Shown: positions 53,377 through 61,860 of the stretch, one piece after another
How positions within the stretch are numbered: position 1 is the stretch's first letter
Layout of the letters: the number at the start of each line of letters is the position of its first letter
Assembly: GCA_013298075.1 (NCBI GenBank)
Contig: JAAFJG010000008.1
Span: forward strand, 1-64,000
Source of the DNA: Cytophagales bacterium
GTDB taxonomy: Bacteria; Bacteroidota; Bacteroidia; Cytophagales; Microscillaceae
Length of the DNA stretch: 64,000 bases
Direction of reading: 5' to 3'
Translations under genes and position numbers: made by a program
Notes under the pieces: model-generated
The model's database searches: none
What the model saw: only the letters and a program-made list of their open reading frames with translations
What the model was told of the DNA's origin: nothing

Positions 53377-54235
53377 AATTAACAACAGCATAAATGACCA
53401 AGATAATTGGTATGAATGGATAAATCATTTTTTTGAATATTCTCTTTGCGAAGAAGATGAAATTATATTTGATAAAAAATATGATGACGATATTTTGTTT
53501 GCTAAAGAAGTAGAAAAAAGAAGATATTTTGAAAATATTATCGATCAATTAGAATTTCAAAATTTTGATGACGATGATGAAGAAGACGATGAAAATAATG
53601 AGGTAGAAAAACCCAAATCTATTTTAATTTCTAAATCATTTTTTCAAAAAAACAAAAAAATAATACTTGCCACGGCTGCAAGCATTATGTTATGTGTGAG
53701 TGTGGGTATCATTTATTATTTAAACCAAAACAACAAAGATAAATCGGTAGTGAAAAATATTAAATTAAATACCAACAAAAACACAGAAAAATCGCCTTTA
53801 AATACCAAAAACGAAACAGAAAAATCACTTGTTGTGAATGATAGTTTAGAAAATATTATTCCTAAAAAAGAGGAATTAAAAGTCATAGAAAAACAAAAAC
53901 TTGATTATTTGGCAAGTATTGACGAAAATTTACGCAAAGAAATCAAAGGCGAAAGCGGGCAAAGAGGTGAAAATAAAAAGTTTCAATTATACGAACCTAA
54001 AAATGAAATTATTGTCAAAGATAGTATTCGTTTTAAGTGGAAAGGCACCTTGGAAAAAGAAATATTGATTGTTGAAATTGTGAATAAATTTGATAAATTT
54101 ATTACTCAAATTAGTCTTAAAAACAACGAAAATATTTATTTAGGTAACTTAGAAGAAGGTTTTTTTGCTTTCAAAATCCGAGATAAAAACGAAAAAAAAT
54201 TATATACAGGTTATTTTATTGTGGAAAAAAAGTAA
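53366..54235 (+). CDS. Membrane-anchored anti-sigma-like protein
   Basis: A 289-residue protein with an acidic cytoplasmic N-terminal region (NWYEWINHFFEYSLCEEDE, then a DDDDEEDDE run), one membrane helix at about 98-119 and a periplasmic C-terminal domain (about 120-289) ending in beta strands (LEEGFFAFKIRDKNEKKLY). This topology, and the overlap with the sigma-like gene, fit an anti-sigma factor released by periplasmic signals. ATG 53366 is chosen over ATG 53333 to give an 11-nt overlap and a normal start; 53333 remains possible. No anti-sigma zinc motif is seen. Confidence 0.75.
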   Translation: MKNKINNSINDQDNWYEWINHFFEYSLCEEDEIIFDKKYDDDILFAKEVEKRRYFENIIDQLEFQNFDDDDEEDDENNEVEKPKSILISKSFFQKNKKIILATAASIMLCVSVGIIYYLNQNNKDKSVVKNIKLNTNKNTEKSPLNTKNETEKSLVVNDSLENIIPKKEELKVIEKQKLDYLASIDENLRKEIKGESGQRGENKKFQLYEPKNEIIVKDSIRFKWKGTLEKEILIVEIVNKFDKFITQISLKNNENIYLGNLEEGFFAFKIRDKNEKKLYTGYFIVEKK

Positions 54236-54347
54236 TTAAAAATTACTTCCATCCAAATATAGTTTAACATCAAAAATTTAGGTCTTATTTAATCAACTTT
54301 TAATAACAAAAATATTTTATTTTAATTTCAATTTCAAAATTATCAAC

Positions 54348-54962
54348 ATGCGTTATTACATAATTTTTATTTTCTTTCTTCTTTTAATACAAAATGTATT
54401 AGCACAAGAAAAATCAGATAGAAAAAATTACCCTGTTCTTTATTTGGGTTATAGTAATCAAGAGTTTCTAAACTCTAATTATAGTAATCTAAAAAATCAA
54501 GGCTATTTAGGTGCTGGAAATGCCTTTACTGGTGGAGTACGATTTAGATTTCTTAGCTACCTCTCTTTTGACTTGGGAGGTTTTTATGGGGGGCATGAAG
54601 TGAAAAAAAATACACCAGCATGGGCATTTTCAGATGTAAAAGTCAATACAAGTGGGATGGAAAGTTCTCTTTCTTTATTGCTTATGACTCATAAAATAAA
54701 ATGGTTTAAGCCTTATATTGGAGGAGGTTATCAAAGTTCTAATATTGCTGTAACTAAAAATAGTTCAAGTGGTTCGAGCAATAGTAATCAAAAAAATACT
54801 ACTCTTTCAAAAATGGACACATCAGGTGCTTTTTGGAATTTTAAACTATTTATCAAAATAAGCGCCATTGAATTGGCAGGCGAGTATAGACAAACATTCG
54901 GAGAAGCAAGTATGCGACATCTACAATTTACACTTAATTGTCCTTTACACATTTTAAGATAA
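54348..54962 (+). CDS. Outer-membrane beta-barrel protein
   Basis: A 204-residue exported protein: signal peptide (ending VLAQ), then alternating strands with Gly/aromatic patterns (YLGYSNQEF, GGVRFRFLSYLSFDLGGFYGG, WFKPYIGGGYQSSN, LAGEYRQTFGEASMRHLQFTLNC) typical of a small eight-stranded barrel. A Ser/Asn-rich loop (about 145-160) would face outside. It is the third gene of the unit after the sigma and anti-sigma genes. The ligand is unknown. Confidence 0.82.
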   Translation: MRYYIIFIFFLLLIQNVLAQEKSDRKNYPVLYLGYSNQEFLNSNYSNLKNQGYLGAGNAFTGGVRFRFLSYLSFDLGGFYGGHEVKKNTPAWAFSDVKVNTSGMESSLSLLLMTHKIKWFKPYIGGGYQSSNIAVTKNSSSGSSNSNQKNTTLSKMDTSGAFWNFKLFIKISAIELAGEYRQTFGEASMRHLQFTLNCPLHILR

Positions 54963-54984
54963 CAAAAAAATAAAAATATTAAAA

Positions 54985-56940
54985 ATGAAAAACATATACA
55001 TTCTCGCAATTTTACTTATTGTCATAAGCACAAGTTGCCTTTCTAAAAGGGCTTTACCTAAAGCATCTCTTGTACCTGATTACAATCAAAGAATATCTGT
55101 ACAAAATGCGTACTTCAAAAAACGCTTGAGTTTCACAGGCGTATTAATTAGTGGAAGTGTGGCAGGAGTAGGTGCTTTAGCAGCCAACGAAGCCAAACTT
55201 ACTACTTTTTATAATGATAAAAATGAAAAAATTACTAACGAACCATTAAATTATGGATTAGGCGGTGTTTCTGGATTAGGAGTTTCTTTTTTATTTCATG
55301 ATGCTGGTGGTTGGGGAAAAGAAAAAAAAGTTGATGATAAAAACAAACGTAATAAATGGATTCGAAAAAAAATAGGCAATCCTAACAATTATATAATTCA
55401 AAATACTTCTCAGTTGGAGGTATTTACTTTAGTAAAAAAAACCGCACAAAATTCTTGGGTAATAAAAAATATGCAAGATTTAGATGATTTCCTTTTGCTA
55501 TTTCCTGATACTGATGGTGGAAATATGCTTAATGTAGCAAAACAATCATTTAGCGTTTTAGCAACTAACGTAGATGCAACTATGGCGATTAGAAAAAAGT
55601 TTGAGAATACATTGGTAAAAGATTATGTAAATGAGGAAGCAGGCAATAGAGCATCAGAACAAGTAAATAATTACTCTTCTTTGGATCAATTTGCAAACCA
55701 ATACCCCTCGCATAAAAAAATATCTGAACTTGTAGCAAGAGTTACACCACAAGCCACAAGACAAGAATTAAGGGCAATGATAGGACAATTTTATCAAGCA
55801 AATACGATAGACGAAACAAAAAAACGTTATATTAACACAGCAAATAACCTTAGTGATTATTTAGATGCAATAAATATTGCTGACCCAAAAAACCAATTTT
55901 TTTCTGTTAGTACTGTCGAAAATAGGGCTTTTTCTTTAATAGAAGGTCTTCAAGATGCGATACTATTCAAAAATAGTTTCTCTAATTCTAAATACGTACA
56001 TCGATATAGTGACCGTACTTTTATTGGTACATTACAAGACGAACGTCGTAGTGGTAAAGGTATTATGCTTTACGGTAATAATGAATACTATGATGGACAG
56101 TGGGCAAATGACCTAAAAAATGGCTATGGTACCTATCAAAATACTTCTGTTATCTACCAAGGATACTTTAGAGATGGAAAATATCATGGCAAAGGCAAAC
56201 TCCAAAAAACAAATGGAGAAATATATGAGGGATCATTTGAAGATGACCTCTATCACGGAAAAGCAGAATGGGTATGTCCTGCTAAAAACATAAAAAAATA
56301 TATAGGAAGTTTTAGCAATGGTAATCCCGAAGGATATGGTGAACTCACCTATACAAATGCTGACCTATACATAGGACAATTTCAGGAGGGAAAAAGACAT
56401 GGAAAAGGTAAAATGATAGTAAAAGAAGAAGGAGATATTTTTATTCCTCGTGTGTATGAAGGCACTTTTGAGAATGACCTCAAAGAAGGTAAATTTACTC
56501 TTATACAAGAAGGAGTTAGAGATAGATGGTTAGATGTAGTTATATCTTATGAAAAAGGTGTGGAAGTTGATAGAAAAGAATATAAGGACTATTACAAATA
56601 TCGTCATACAGGTAACGAAGCAGATGAGAAGATTTATTTGGAAAAAGAAAGGGAGAGTAATGAAGAAAGAAAATATATTTGTGAAGGTAATGTATCTGTT
56701 CCTTCTTACAAGCAAAAAAATTCTGGTTATGAAGATAGAGATATTATTGTAGAATTCAAAGATGGGCTAAGTGGTACTTTATTTTTTGATCAATCTAAAG
56801 GAGAGTACTATATTTCAGATGGTGGCATATTGGGCGTATTGCCTAGGCATTATTACTATAAAAGTTTTAGTCTACTTATTAAAGCCTTGTATATTTATAA
56901 AAAAGCATCAGGTTGTATTTTACGTGAAGGTCAAAAATAA
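54985..56940 (+). CDS. MORN-repeat lipoprotein
   Basis: A 651-residue lipoprotein with lipobox STSC (C18). A Gly-rich hydrophobic stretch (about 50-70, GVLISGSVAGVGALAA) is followed by a helical middle part (about 110-340) and six or seven MORN repeats (about 345-505) of the form GxxxDGxxxGxGxxxxxxGxxYxGxF, such as YQGYFRDGKYHGKGKLQK and YIGQFQEGKRHGKGKM. The last 145 residues are charged and of unknown fold. MORN repeats bind lipids or proteins. It starts 22 nt after the barrel gene, so co-transcription is very likely. Confidence 0.9.
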   Translation: MKNIYILAILLIVISTSCLSKRALPKASLVPDYNQRISVQNAYFKKRLSFTGVLISGSVAGVGALAANEAKLTTFYNDKNEKITNEPLNYGLGGVSGLGVSFLFHDAGGWGKEKKVDDKNKRNKWIRKKIGNPNNYIIQNTSQLEVFTLVKKTAQNSWVIKNMQDLDDFLLLFPDTDGGNMLNVAKQSFSVLATNVDATMAIRKKFENTLVKDYVNEEAGNRASEQVNNYSSLDQFANQYPSHKKISELVARVTPQATRQELRAMIGQFYQANTIDETKKRYINTANNLSDYLDAINIADPKNQFFSVSTVENRAFSLIEGLQDAILFKNSFSNSKYVHRYSDRTFIGTLQDERRSGKGIMLYGNNEYYDGQWANDLKNGYGTYQNTSVIYQGYFRDGKYHGKGKLQKTNGEIYEGSFEDDLYHGKAEWVCPAKNIKKYIGSFSNGNPEGYGELTYTNADLYIGQFQEGKRHGKGKMIVKEEGDIFIPRVYEGTFENDLKEGKFTLIQEGVRDRWLDVVISYEKGVEVDRKEYKDYYKYRHTGNEADEKIYLEKERESNEERKYICEGNVSVPSYKQKNSGYEDRDIIVEFKDGLSGTLFFDQSKGEYYISDGGILGVLPRHYYYKSFSLLIKALYIYKKASGCILREGQK

Positions 56941-56981
56941 CATCTAAAAAAACAGTAATATCATTAATTTCTAAACTTATT

Positions 56982-57656
56982 ATGAAAAATATCTATATAA
57001 AATTTTTGTTTGTTTGCCTTTTATCTGCGTGTGGCAGTAACAACAATCCTGAGCCACTTGAGAATATATTTCTTGAGAAAAACCCAGAGGCACAATATGA
57101 ATGGGGAGAAAGCAAAAAAAAGCCTCTTTTTCTTGAGTCGTTCTCAAACAATAGCAGGGGCTGGTTTATTGCTAATAATTCAACTACTACTGCAAGCGTT
57201 ACAAGTGGTTATTATTTTTTAGAATCAAAAACTACCAATGGTTTTATTTGTTGGCTTAATACTTTTGTATTAAATGTGCAACAAGACTTTCAAGTAGAAA
57301 TTGCTATCAAACTTGTTTCAGGTGTCAATAATAGTGGCTTTTATTGGAGTTTTGATAGTATTTCTAAAAATGGTTATTATATGTATATCAATTCAAATCG
57401 GCAAATGAATACTGGAAAATATTTTTCTTCTGCTTTTGAAACTTGGGCGCAAAATCAAAATGTAGAAAATATTTCTATTACAGATTATAATCTACTTACA
57501 GTCAGAAAAATAGCGGATAGTTATTACTTTTTTATCAACAAGCAATTTGTGAGTTCAAAAAAATATGAATTTTTGAGTGGTAATTTAGTGCCTTTGTTTG
57601 TGGGAGGTAATAGTAGTATTCAAGTAGATTATTTGAATATCTATAAATTTGATTAA
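56982..57656 (+). CDS. Jelly-roll lipoprotein
   Basis: A 224-residue lipoprotein with lipobox LSAC (C17) and a Pro-rich linker. The mature part (about 55-224) has the concanavalin-like pattern of DUF1080/LamG-like domains: FSNNSRGWFIANN, then VEIAIKLVSG-VNNSGFYWSF and a closing IQVDYLNIYKF strand. It may bind sugar or protein at the cell surface. Located 41 nt after the MORN gene, it is the last gene of the five-gene unit, which is followed by a repeat element. Confidence 0.85.
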   Translation: MKNIYIKFLFVCLLSACGSNNNPEPLENIFLEKNPEAQYEWGESKKKPLFLESFSNNSRGWFIANNSTTTASVTSGYYFLESKTTNGFICWLNTFVLNVQQDFQVEIAIKLVSGVNNSGFYWSFDSISKNGYYMYINSNRQMNTGKYFSSAFETWAQNQNVENISITDYNLLTVRKIADSYYFFINKQFVSSKKYEFLSGNLVPLFVGGNSSIQVDYLNIYKFD

Positions 57657-57662
57657 AAAAAA

Positions 57663-57885
57663 TAGTTCTTAGGAAATTATTGCGAAACTAATTTTATTCT
57701 AATATGAATAGTAATTTATTTTGAAAACATAAAAAAATATCAATTTGAGAAACACAAAAATTTCGGCTAAAGTCAACGATTTAATTTTATAGTATCCTCC
57801 AGATAAATCTGAAGGCAATTTAAAATTTTTTTCCAAAAAATATTTTGTTTTCAAAATAAATTTCAGAAAACTATTTTTTGAAATT
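57663..57885 (-). repeat. Three-hairpin element, copy 9 (reverse, decayed)
   Basis: Right end AGTTCTTAGGAAATTATTGC at about 57664, hairpin 2 broken (TCGGCTAAAGTCAA), hairpin 1 at 57795-57814 with one mismatch (CCTCCAGATAAATCTGAAGG), left part to about 57885. It makes up most of the 57657-58006 gap. Confidence 0.83.
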
Positions 57886-58006
57886 TATACATAAAAAAAC
57901 TATCAAAAAAAGTACAAATCCATCTAAATTATAGTGATTTTTTACAAGGCGAAAACCGAAAAGCCTGTAATAGAGTAGGAAAAAATAATAATAAAACATT
58001 GATAAC

Positions 58007-58198
58007 ATGGGAAAATTCAAATATTGTCCTGCTTGTAAATCTGAAAAAAAAGGACACGAAATATGGTTATGTAAAGATTGTGGTAGTTATTATTGCCATA
58101 ATAATAATCGTAACCAATTTCTTAGATTAGCATGTCCTACTCATAATTGTAATAACAATAAATGGGGAACTGCGGGTTATGTAGACCCAAATGCATAA
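58007..58198 (+). CDS. Small zinc-ribbon protein
   Basis: A 63-residue protein with two CxxC pairs (C8-PA-C11 and C22-KD-C25), a third Cys at 30, and Cys/His near the end (C43-PTHN-C48), which suggests one or two zinc-binding knuckles. Such mini zinc ribbons can bind DNA, RNA or a protein partner. No signal peptide is present. It lies between the repeat element and the CHAT protease gene and is followed by a small stem-loop. The genomic position suggests, but does not prove, a link to the CHAT gene. Confidence 0.8.
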   Translation: MGKFKYCPACKSEKKGHEIWLCKDCGSYYCHNNNRNQFLRLACPTHNCNNNKWGTAGYVDPNA

Positions 58199-58234
58199 TA
58201 ATTTGCATAAATACTAAAAATAAGATATAATTTT

Positions 58235-58257
58235 GGTGCTATTGTAAGTATAGCACC
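58235..58257 (+). terminator. Stem-loop after the zinc-ribbon gene
   Basis: GGTGCTAT (58235-58242) pairs with ATAGCACC (58250-58257). No strong T-run follows, so termination is likely but not certain. Confidence 0.55.
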
Positions 58258-58395
58258 TTAAAATAATTTTCTACAAATCACTCAATAAATAAATGTAACC
58301 CACAAAAACAATAATTTTTCATTTCAAAAATAAAACATAATAATTTCTTGCAAATGTAATATTTTTTATATTATTTTGCATAATTCACATTTATT

Positions 58396-61344
58396 ATGTT
58401 TTTTTTTATGACTAAATTTTACTTATTTTTATTTATTTCTTATTTTGTATTTGTATTTTCTTTGACAGCACAAATTCAAAGAGATACACTTTTATCAAAT
58501 CAATATACAAAAACGGCAGATTCTTTATTTGCTATAAAAGAATATCAAAAAACCATCGATTTATGCGAAAAAATAGCAGCCTTAGAAAAAAAACATCAAC
58601 GAATAGAAAAGTGGTGGCAGGCGAATGATAAAATTTTAAAAGCAATGGTTTCTGGTGATTTTGGTAGCAATGTAGAAGAAGTTCACCAAAAAATGATAGA
58701 TATTTTAGATTATGCCAAAACAAAACTCCCAGAAAATAGCATTTTATTGGGTGCTATTTATCAAGTTTTTTCTGGTATGTATCTAAATATACAAGCAGTC
58801 AATAAATATGATTATGCTTTAAATTATATTCATCAATCCATTATGATAGAAAAAAAACAGCAAAAACTACAATACTCAAAACTTGCCTATAAATATATAT
58901 TATTAGGTCGTATAGATTTAGGATATAATTTAGGAAAACCGGGCACGTATCAAAAATGTATCAACTATTTATACGAAGCAGAAAAATACTTTAACAAAGA
59001 AACTAATGAAAATAAAGTAATAAATCAAAGAACTTTATATACTATTTTAAATGCGTATGGAGTATGTTATTCTAACATACATCAAAAAGATAATTTACAT
59101 CAAAACTTAGATAGTGCTATATATTATTATAAAAAAGGGTATCACATAGCAAAAAAAACAAATAACAACTACGATATATTAAAAACATTTTCTAATAATA
59201 TAGCAATAATATATAATAATTCATTTGGTACACCTTTCAAAAATTTTAATTATGATAGTGCTTTTGTATATCTAAAAGAATCAGAAGTCTATTCTCTAAA
59301 GTTAATAGATAATAGAGTAGAATCTAAAATAGAACTCTCAAACTTATATTATTTTTTAGGTAGTAATGCCAATCATAGAAAAAAAATAGATTCATCTTTA
59401 TACTATGCTCATAAATCTATACAAGTTATTTATCCTAATTTTAAAGATAATGACGTAATGGCTGTTCCTAATTTTTCTAATCCAAATGATATTCTAAACT
59501 ATCAACAAACAATGAAAGTAGTTTTTTATAAAATGGTGATTAGTTTTACTATTTATACACAAACAAAAGATAAAAAATATTTATCATTAGCAGAAACACT
59601 TATTTTTAAATTGGATACTTTGAATAATCATCTCAAAAAAGATTTTACCAAAGGCAAAGAAAGGTTTGATTTGTTATCTCATGTATCTCATGAATATAAT
59701 GGAATTTTATCGTATTTAGTAAAAGAATTTCCAGAGCGAAAAGAAAGCATAGAAAAGCAAGCATTTTACTTCACAGAATCACAACGTAATAATTTATTGT
59801 CAATTCATTTACCACAATTAAACAAAGAAAAAAACCTTCCTATTGCTATCAAAGACAATATGAAAGGACTCAAACAACAATATATAAACAAAAATAATGA
59901 AATAGAAGTAGAAGAAATCAAACTCAGAAATGATACTACAATTATCAATAAAAGTAAAATTACGACATATATTGATGTTTTAACAAAAGAAAAAATTGAT
60001 ATTTTTTCAAAAATAGCCGAAATAGAAGATACTATTAGAAGAAATTATCCTGATTATTATCGACGTGGTGAAAATATAGATTCGCCCACCTACCAAAATG
60101 TACAATCATATTTAGATGAGGAAACAATCATTCTAAATTATAATATAATTGCTGGCTCAAAAACAGATTCTTTATTAGTTTGGTGTTTTGATAATACACA
60201 AACTAAAATGTATATGATAGATACCAAAGAATTGGTTGGTAAATTTATTCCTCGTTTGGATAGATTTAGAAAATCTTGCCATGATGATATTGTAAATTCT
60301 GAATATATATACATAGAAGAAGGATATGAGTTATACAAAATTTTGGTTGCTCCAATAGTATCTCAATTAAAAGGTAAAAAAAGGCTTTTATTGATAGGAG
60401 ATGCGTATTTTAGTATATTTCCATTCAAAGCATTGCTTACACAATCTGTAAAATATGACAAAAACAAAGAAACAGCATGGGAAACTATGCCTTATCTAAC
60501 AAAACAATTTCCAAAAGGCATCAGTATTTATCCATCTTTGAGTTTGCTCATGCAAAATTATCGTTTGAAAGATAATACATTTGAAAATGAATTACAAATA
60601 TATGCCCCTGTTTTTGACCAAAAAAATGGTTCACAACCTTATAATCCATTTTTATTATCAGCCATAGAAGCAAGTACTAAATCAGGACAAAGAGGTATTT
60701 TTAAAAAAAATGGTGATATAATTAAATTTCAACCGATTAAAAGTACCGTCAATGAACACAATAAAATTATTGATATTTTAAAAAAATTAAAATTAAAATA
60801 TAAATCGTATTTACGTGAAAATGCGACAGAAGACCATTTATTGAAACCACAAAATTCAAGAATATTGCATTTTATTACGCATAGTTTTTATAATATTTCC
60901 TATCCAAATTTTTCGGGAATTGCTTTTTATCAACCTGATAAAATAGATAGTTTATTGATAAAAGAAAATAAAAAACCTGATGGATTATTGATGTTTGATG
61001 AAATTCCTTTGATAGATATGAAGGCTGATTTGATTATATTGAGTAGTTGTGAATCGGGCATTGGCGAAATAGCCAATAGTAATGTAACTTCTTTGTCTTA
61101 TAAATTTTTGTGTGCAGGCGTGCCTAATGTGATTTCAACTTTATGGCGAATTGATGATGAAAAAACATCTTTTTTGTTTCCTTTATTTTATCAATATTTA
61201 TACGAAAATAATAATAAAAATAATCAAAAATATGATTATGCGGAAGCAATGCAAAAAGCAACTCAAGAAATGATAAATAAAAGAAAAACTGCAAAACCTT
61301 ATTTTTGGGCAGGTTTTCAAATAGAATATTCGTGGGGGAAGTAA
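58396..61344 (+). CDS. Secreted TPR-CHAT protease
   Basis: A 982-residue caspase-like peptidase. A signal peptide (ending LTAQ), starting at ATG 58396 or the ATG 12 nt later, is followed by a TPR solenoid (about 30-430), a helical linker (about 430-590) and the CHAT domain (about 640-982). The catalytic dyad is visible as H829 (HFITHSF) and C885 (ILSSCESG), and the closing CAGVPNVISTLWRIDDE is conserved in CHAT proteins. CHAT peptidases cleave partner proteins in stress, defence and cell-death pathways. The signal peptide places it in the periplasm, on the same side as the C-terminal domain of the anti-sigma-like protein. A repeat and the zinc-ribbon gene separate it from the five-gene unit. 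Confidence 0.93.
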   Translation: MFFFMTKFYLFLFISYFVFVFSLTAQIQRDTLLSNQYTKTADSLFAIKEYQKTIDLCEKIAALEKKHQRIEKWWQANDKILKAMVSGDFGSNVEEVHQKMIDILDYAKTKLPENSILLGAIYQVFSGMYLNIQAVNKYDYALNYIHQSIMIEKKQQKLQYSKLAYKYILLGRIDLGYNLGKPGTYQKCINYLYEAEKYFNKETNENKVINQRTLYTILNAYGVCYSNIHQKDNLHQNLDSAIYYYKKGYHIAKKTNNNYDILKTFSNNIAIIYNNSFGTPFKNFNYDSAFVYLKESEVYSLKLIDNRVESKIELSNLYYFLGSNANHRKKIDSSLYYAHKSIQVIYPNFKDNDVMAVPNFSNPNDILNYQQTMKVVFYKMVISFTIYTQTKDKKYLSLAETLIFKLDTLNNHLKKDFTKGKERFDLLSHVSHEYNGILSYLVKEFPERKESIEKQAFYFTESQRNNLLSIHLPQLNKEKNLPIAIKDNMKGLKQQYINKNNEIEVEEIKLRNDTTIINKSKITTYIDVLTKEKIDIFSKIAEIEDTIRRNYPDYYRRGENIDSPTYQNVQSYLDEETIILNYNIIAGSKTDSLLVWCFDNTQTKMYMIDTKELVGKFIPRLDRFRKSCHDDIVNSEYIYIEEGYELYKILVAPIVSQLKGKKRLLLIGDAYFSIFPFKALLTQSVKYDKNKETAWETMPYLTKQFPKGISIYPSLSLLMQNYRLKDNTFENELQIYAPVFDQKNGSQPYNPFLLSAIEASTKSGQRGIFKKNGDIIKFQPIKSTVNEHNKIIDILKKLKLKYKSYLRENATEDHLLKPQNSRILHFITHSFYNISYPNFSGIAFYQPDKIDSLLIKENKKPDGLLMFDEIPLIDMKADLIILSSCESGIGEIANSNVTSLSYKFLCAGVPNVISTLWRIDDEKTSFLFPLFYQYLYENNNKNNQKYDYAEAMQKATQEMINKRKTAKPYFWAGFQIEYSWGK

Positions 61345-61394
61345 TTTTAAATTGTGTAAGGGAATAAATAAAAAATAACATACCTAAAAAAACT

Positions 61395-61463
61395 CCCTCT
61401 CCAGCGGTGAGGGAACTAAAAATAGGTTTTTTTGAGTGTGTAGTTTATTTTTTAGATGCTCCC
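61395..61463 (-). repeat. 69-bp dispersed repeat, copy 2
   Basis: CCCTCTCCAGCGGTGAGGGA to GATGCTCCC; the reverse complement of 32119-32187 with about two differences. Confidence 0.9.
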
Positions 61464-61622
61464 TAATAAGATTTTGTTCTTATTATTTTATATAAAACAG
61501 AAGCGTTAATACTTCCTTTTTATATGAAATTGTAAAATATTTTTCAGAAATTACACTATATTTTGATGTAAAAAACACTTCCATACTTTTTAATTACATT
61601 AGTATTTTTTAAATGAAAGGGA

Positions 61623-61670
61623 TTTTAGCACACAGATAACACGGATTTAGCGGATTAATACGGATTTTTT
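61623..61670 (+). repeat. AACACGGAT-family repeat, one arm
   Basis: TTTTAGCACACAGATAACAC followed by GGATTTAGCGGATTAATACG matches the left arm of the palindrome at 7880-7957. It lies in the 61345-61860 gap, which also holds the 69-bp repeat and the TonB receptor promoter but no gene. Confidence 0.75.
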
Positions 61671-61774
61671 TCTTTTTTCTTGAATTTTTAATGATTTTTG
61701 TCAATTTTTGGCTACCATCTAAAAAACTCTATTAACCATTTTTCTAAAAATATATCGAAAACAATAAATATTTT

Positions 61775-61804
61775 TTTGTTTTTGCAATAAAAACATTACT
61801 TTTG
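61775..61804 (+). promoter_or_regulatory. Promoter of the TonB receptor gene
   Basis: TTTG (61775-61778), 18-nt spacer, TACTTTTG (61797-61804), 56 nt before the start codon. Confidence 0.6.
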
Positions 61805-61860
61805 CTACGAATTTGACATATTATATAATTAAAAAATCTTACCATTATAGCCTATCAATT

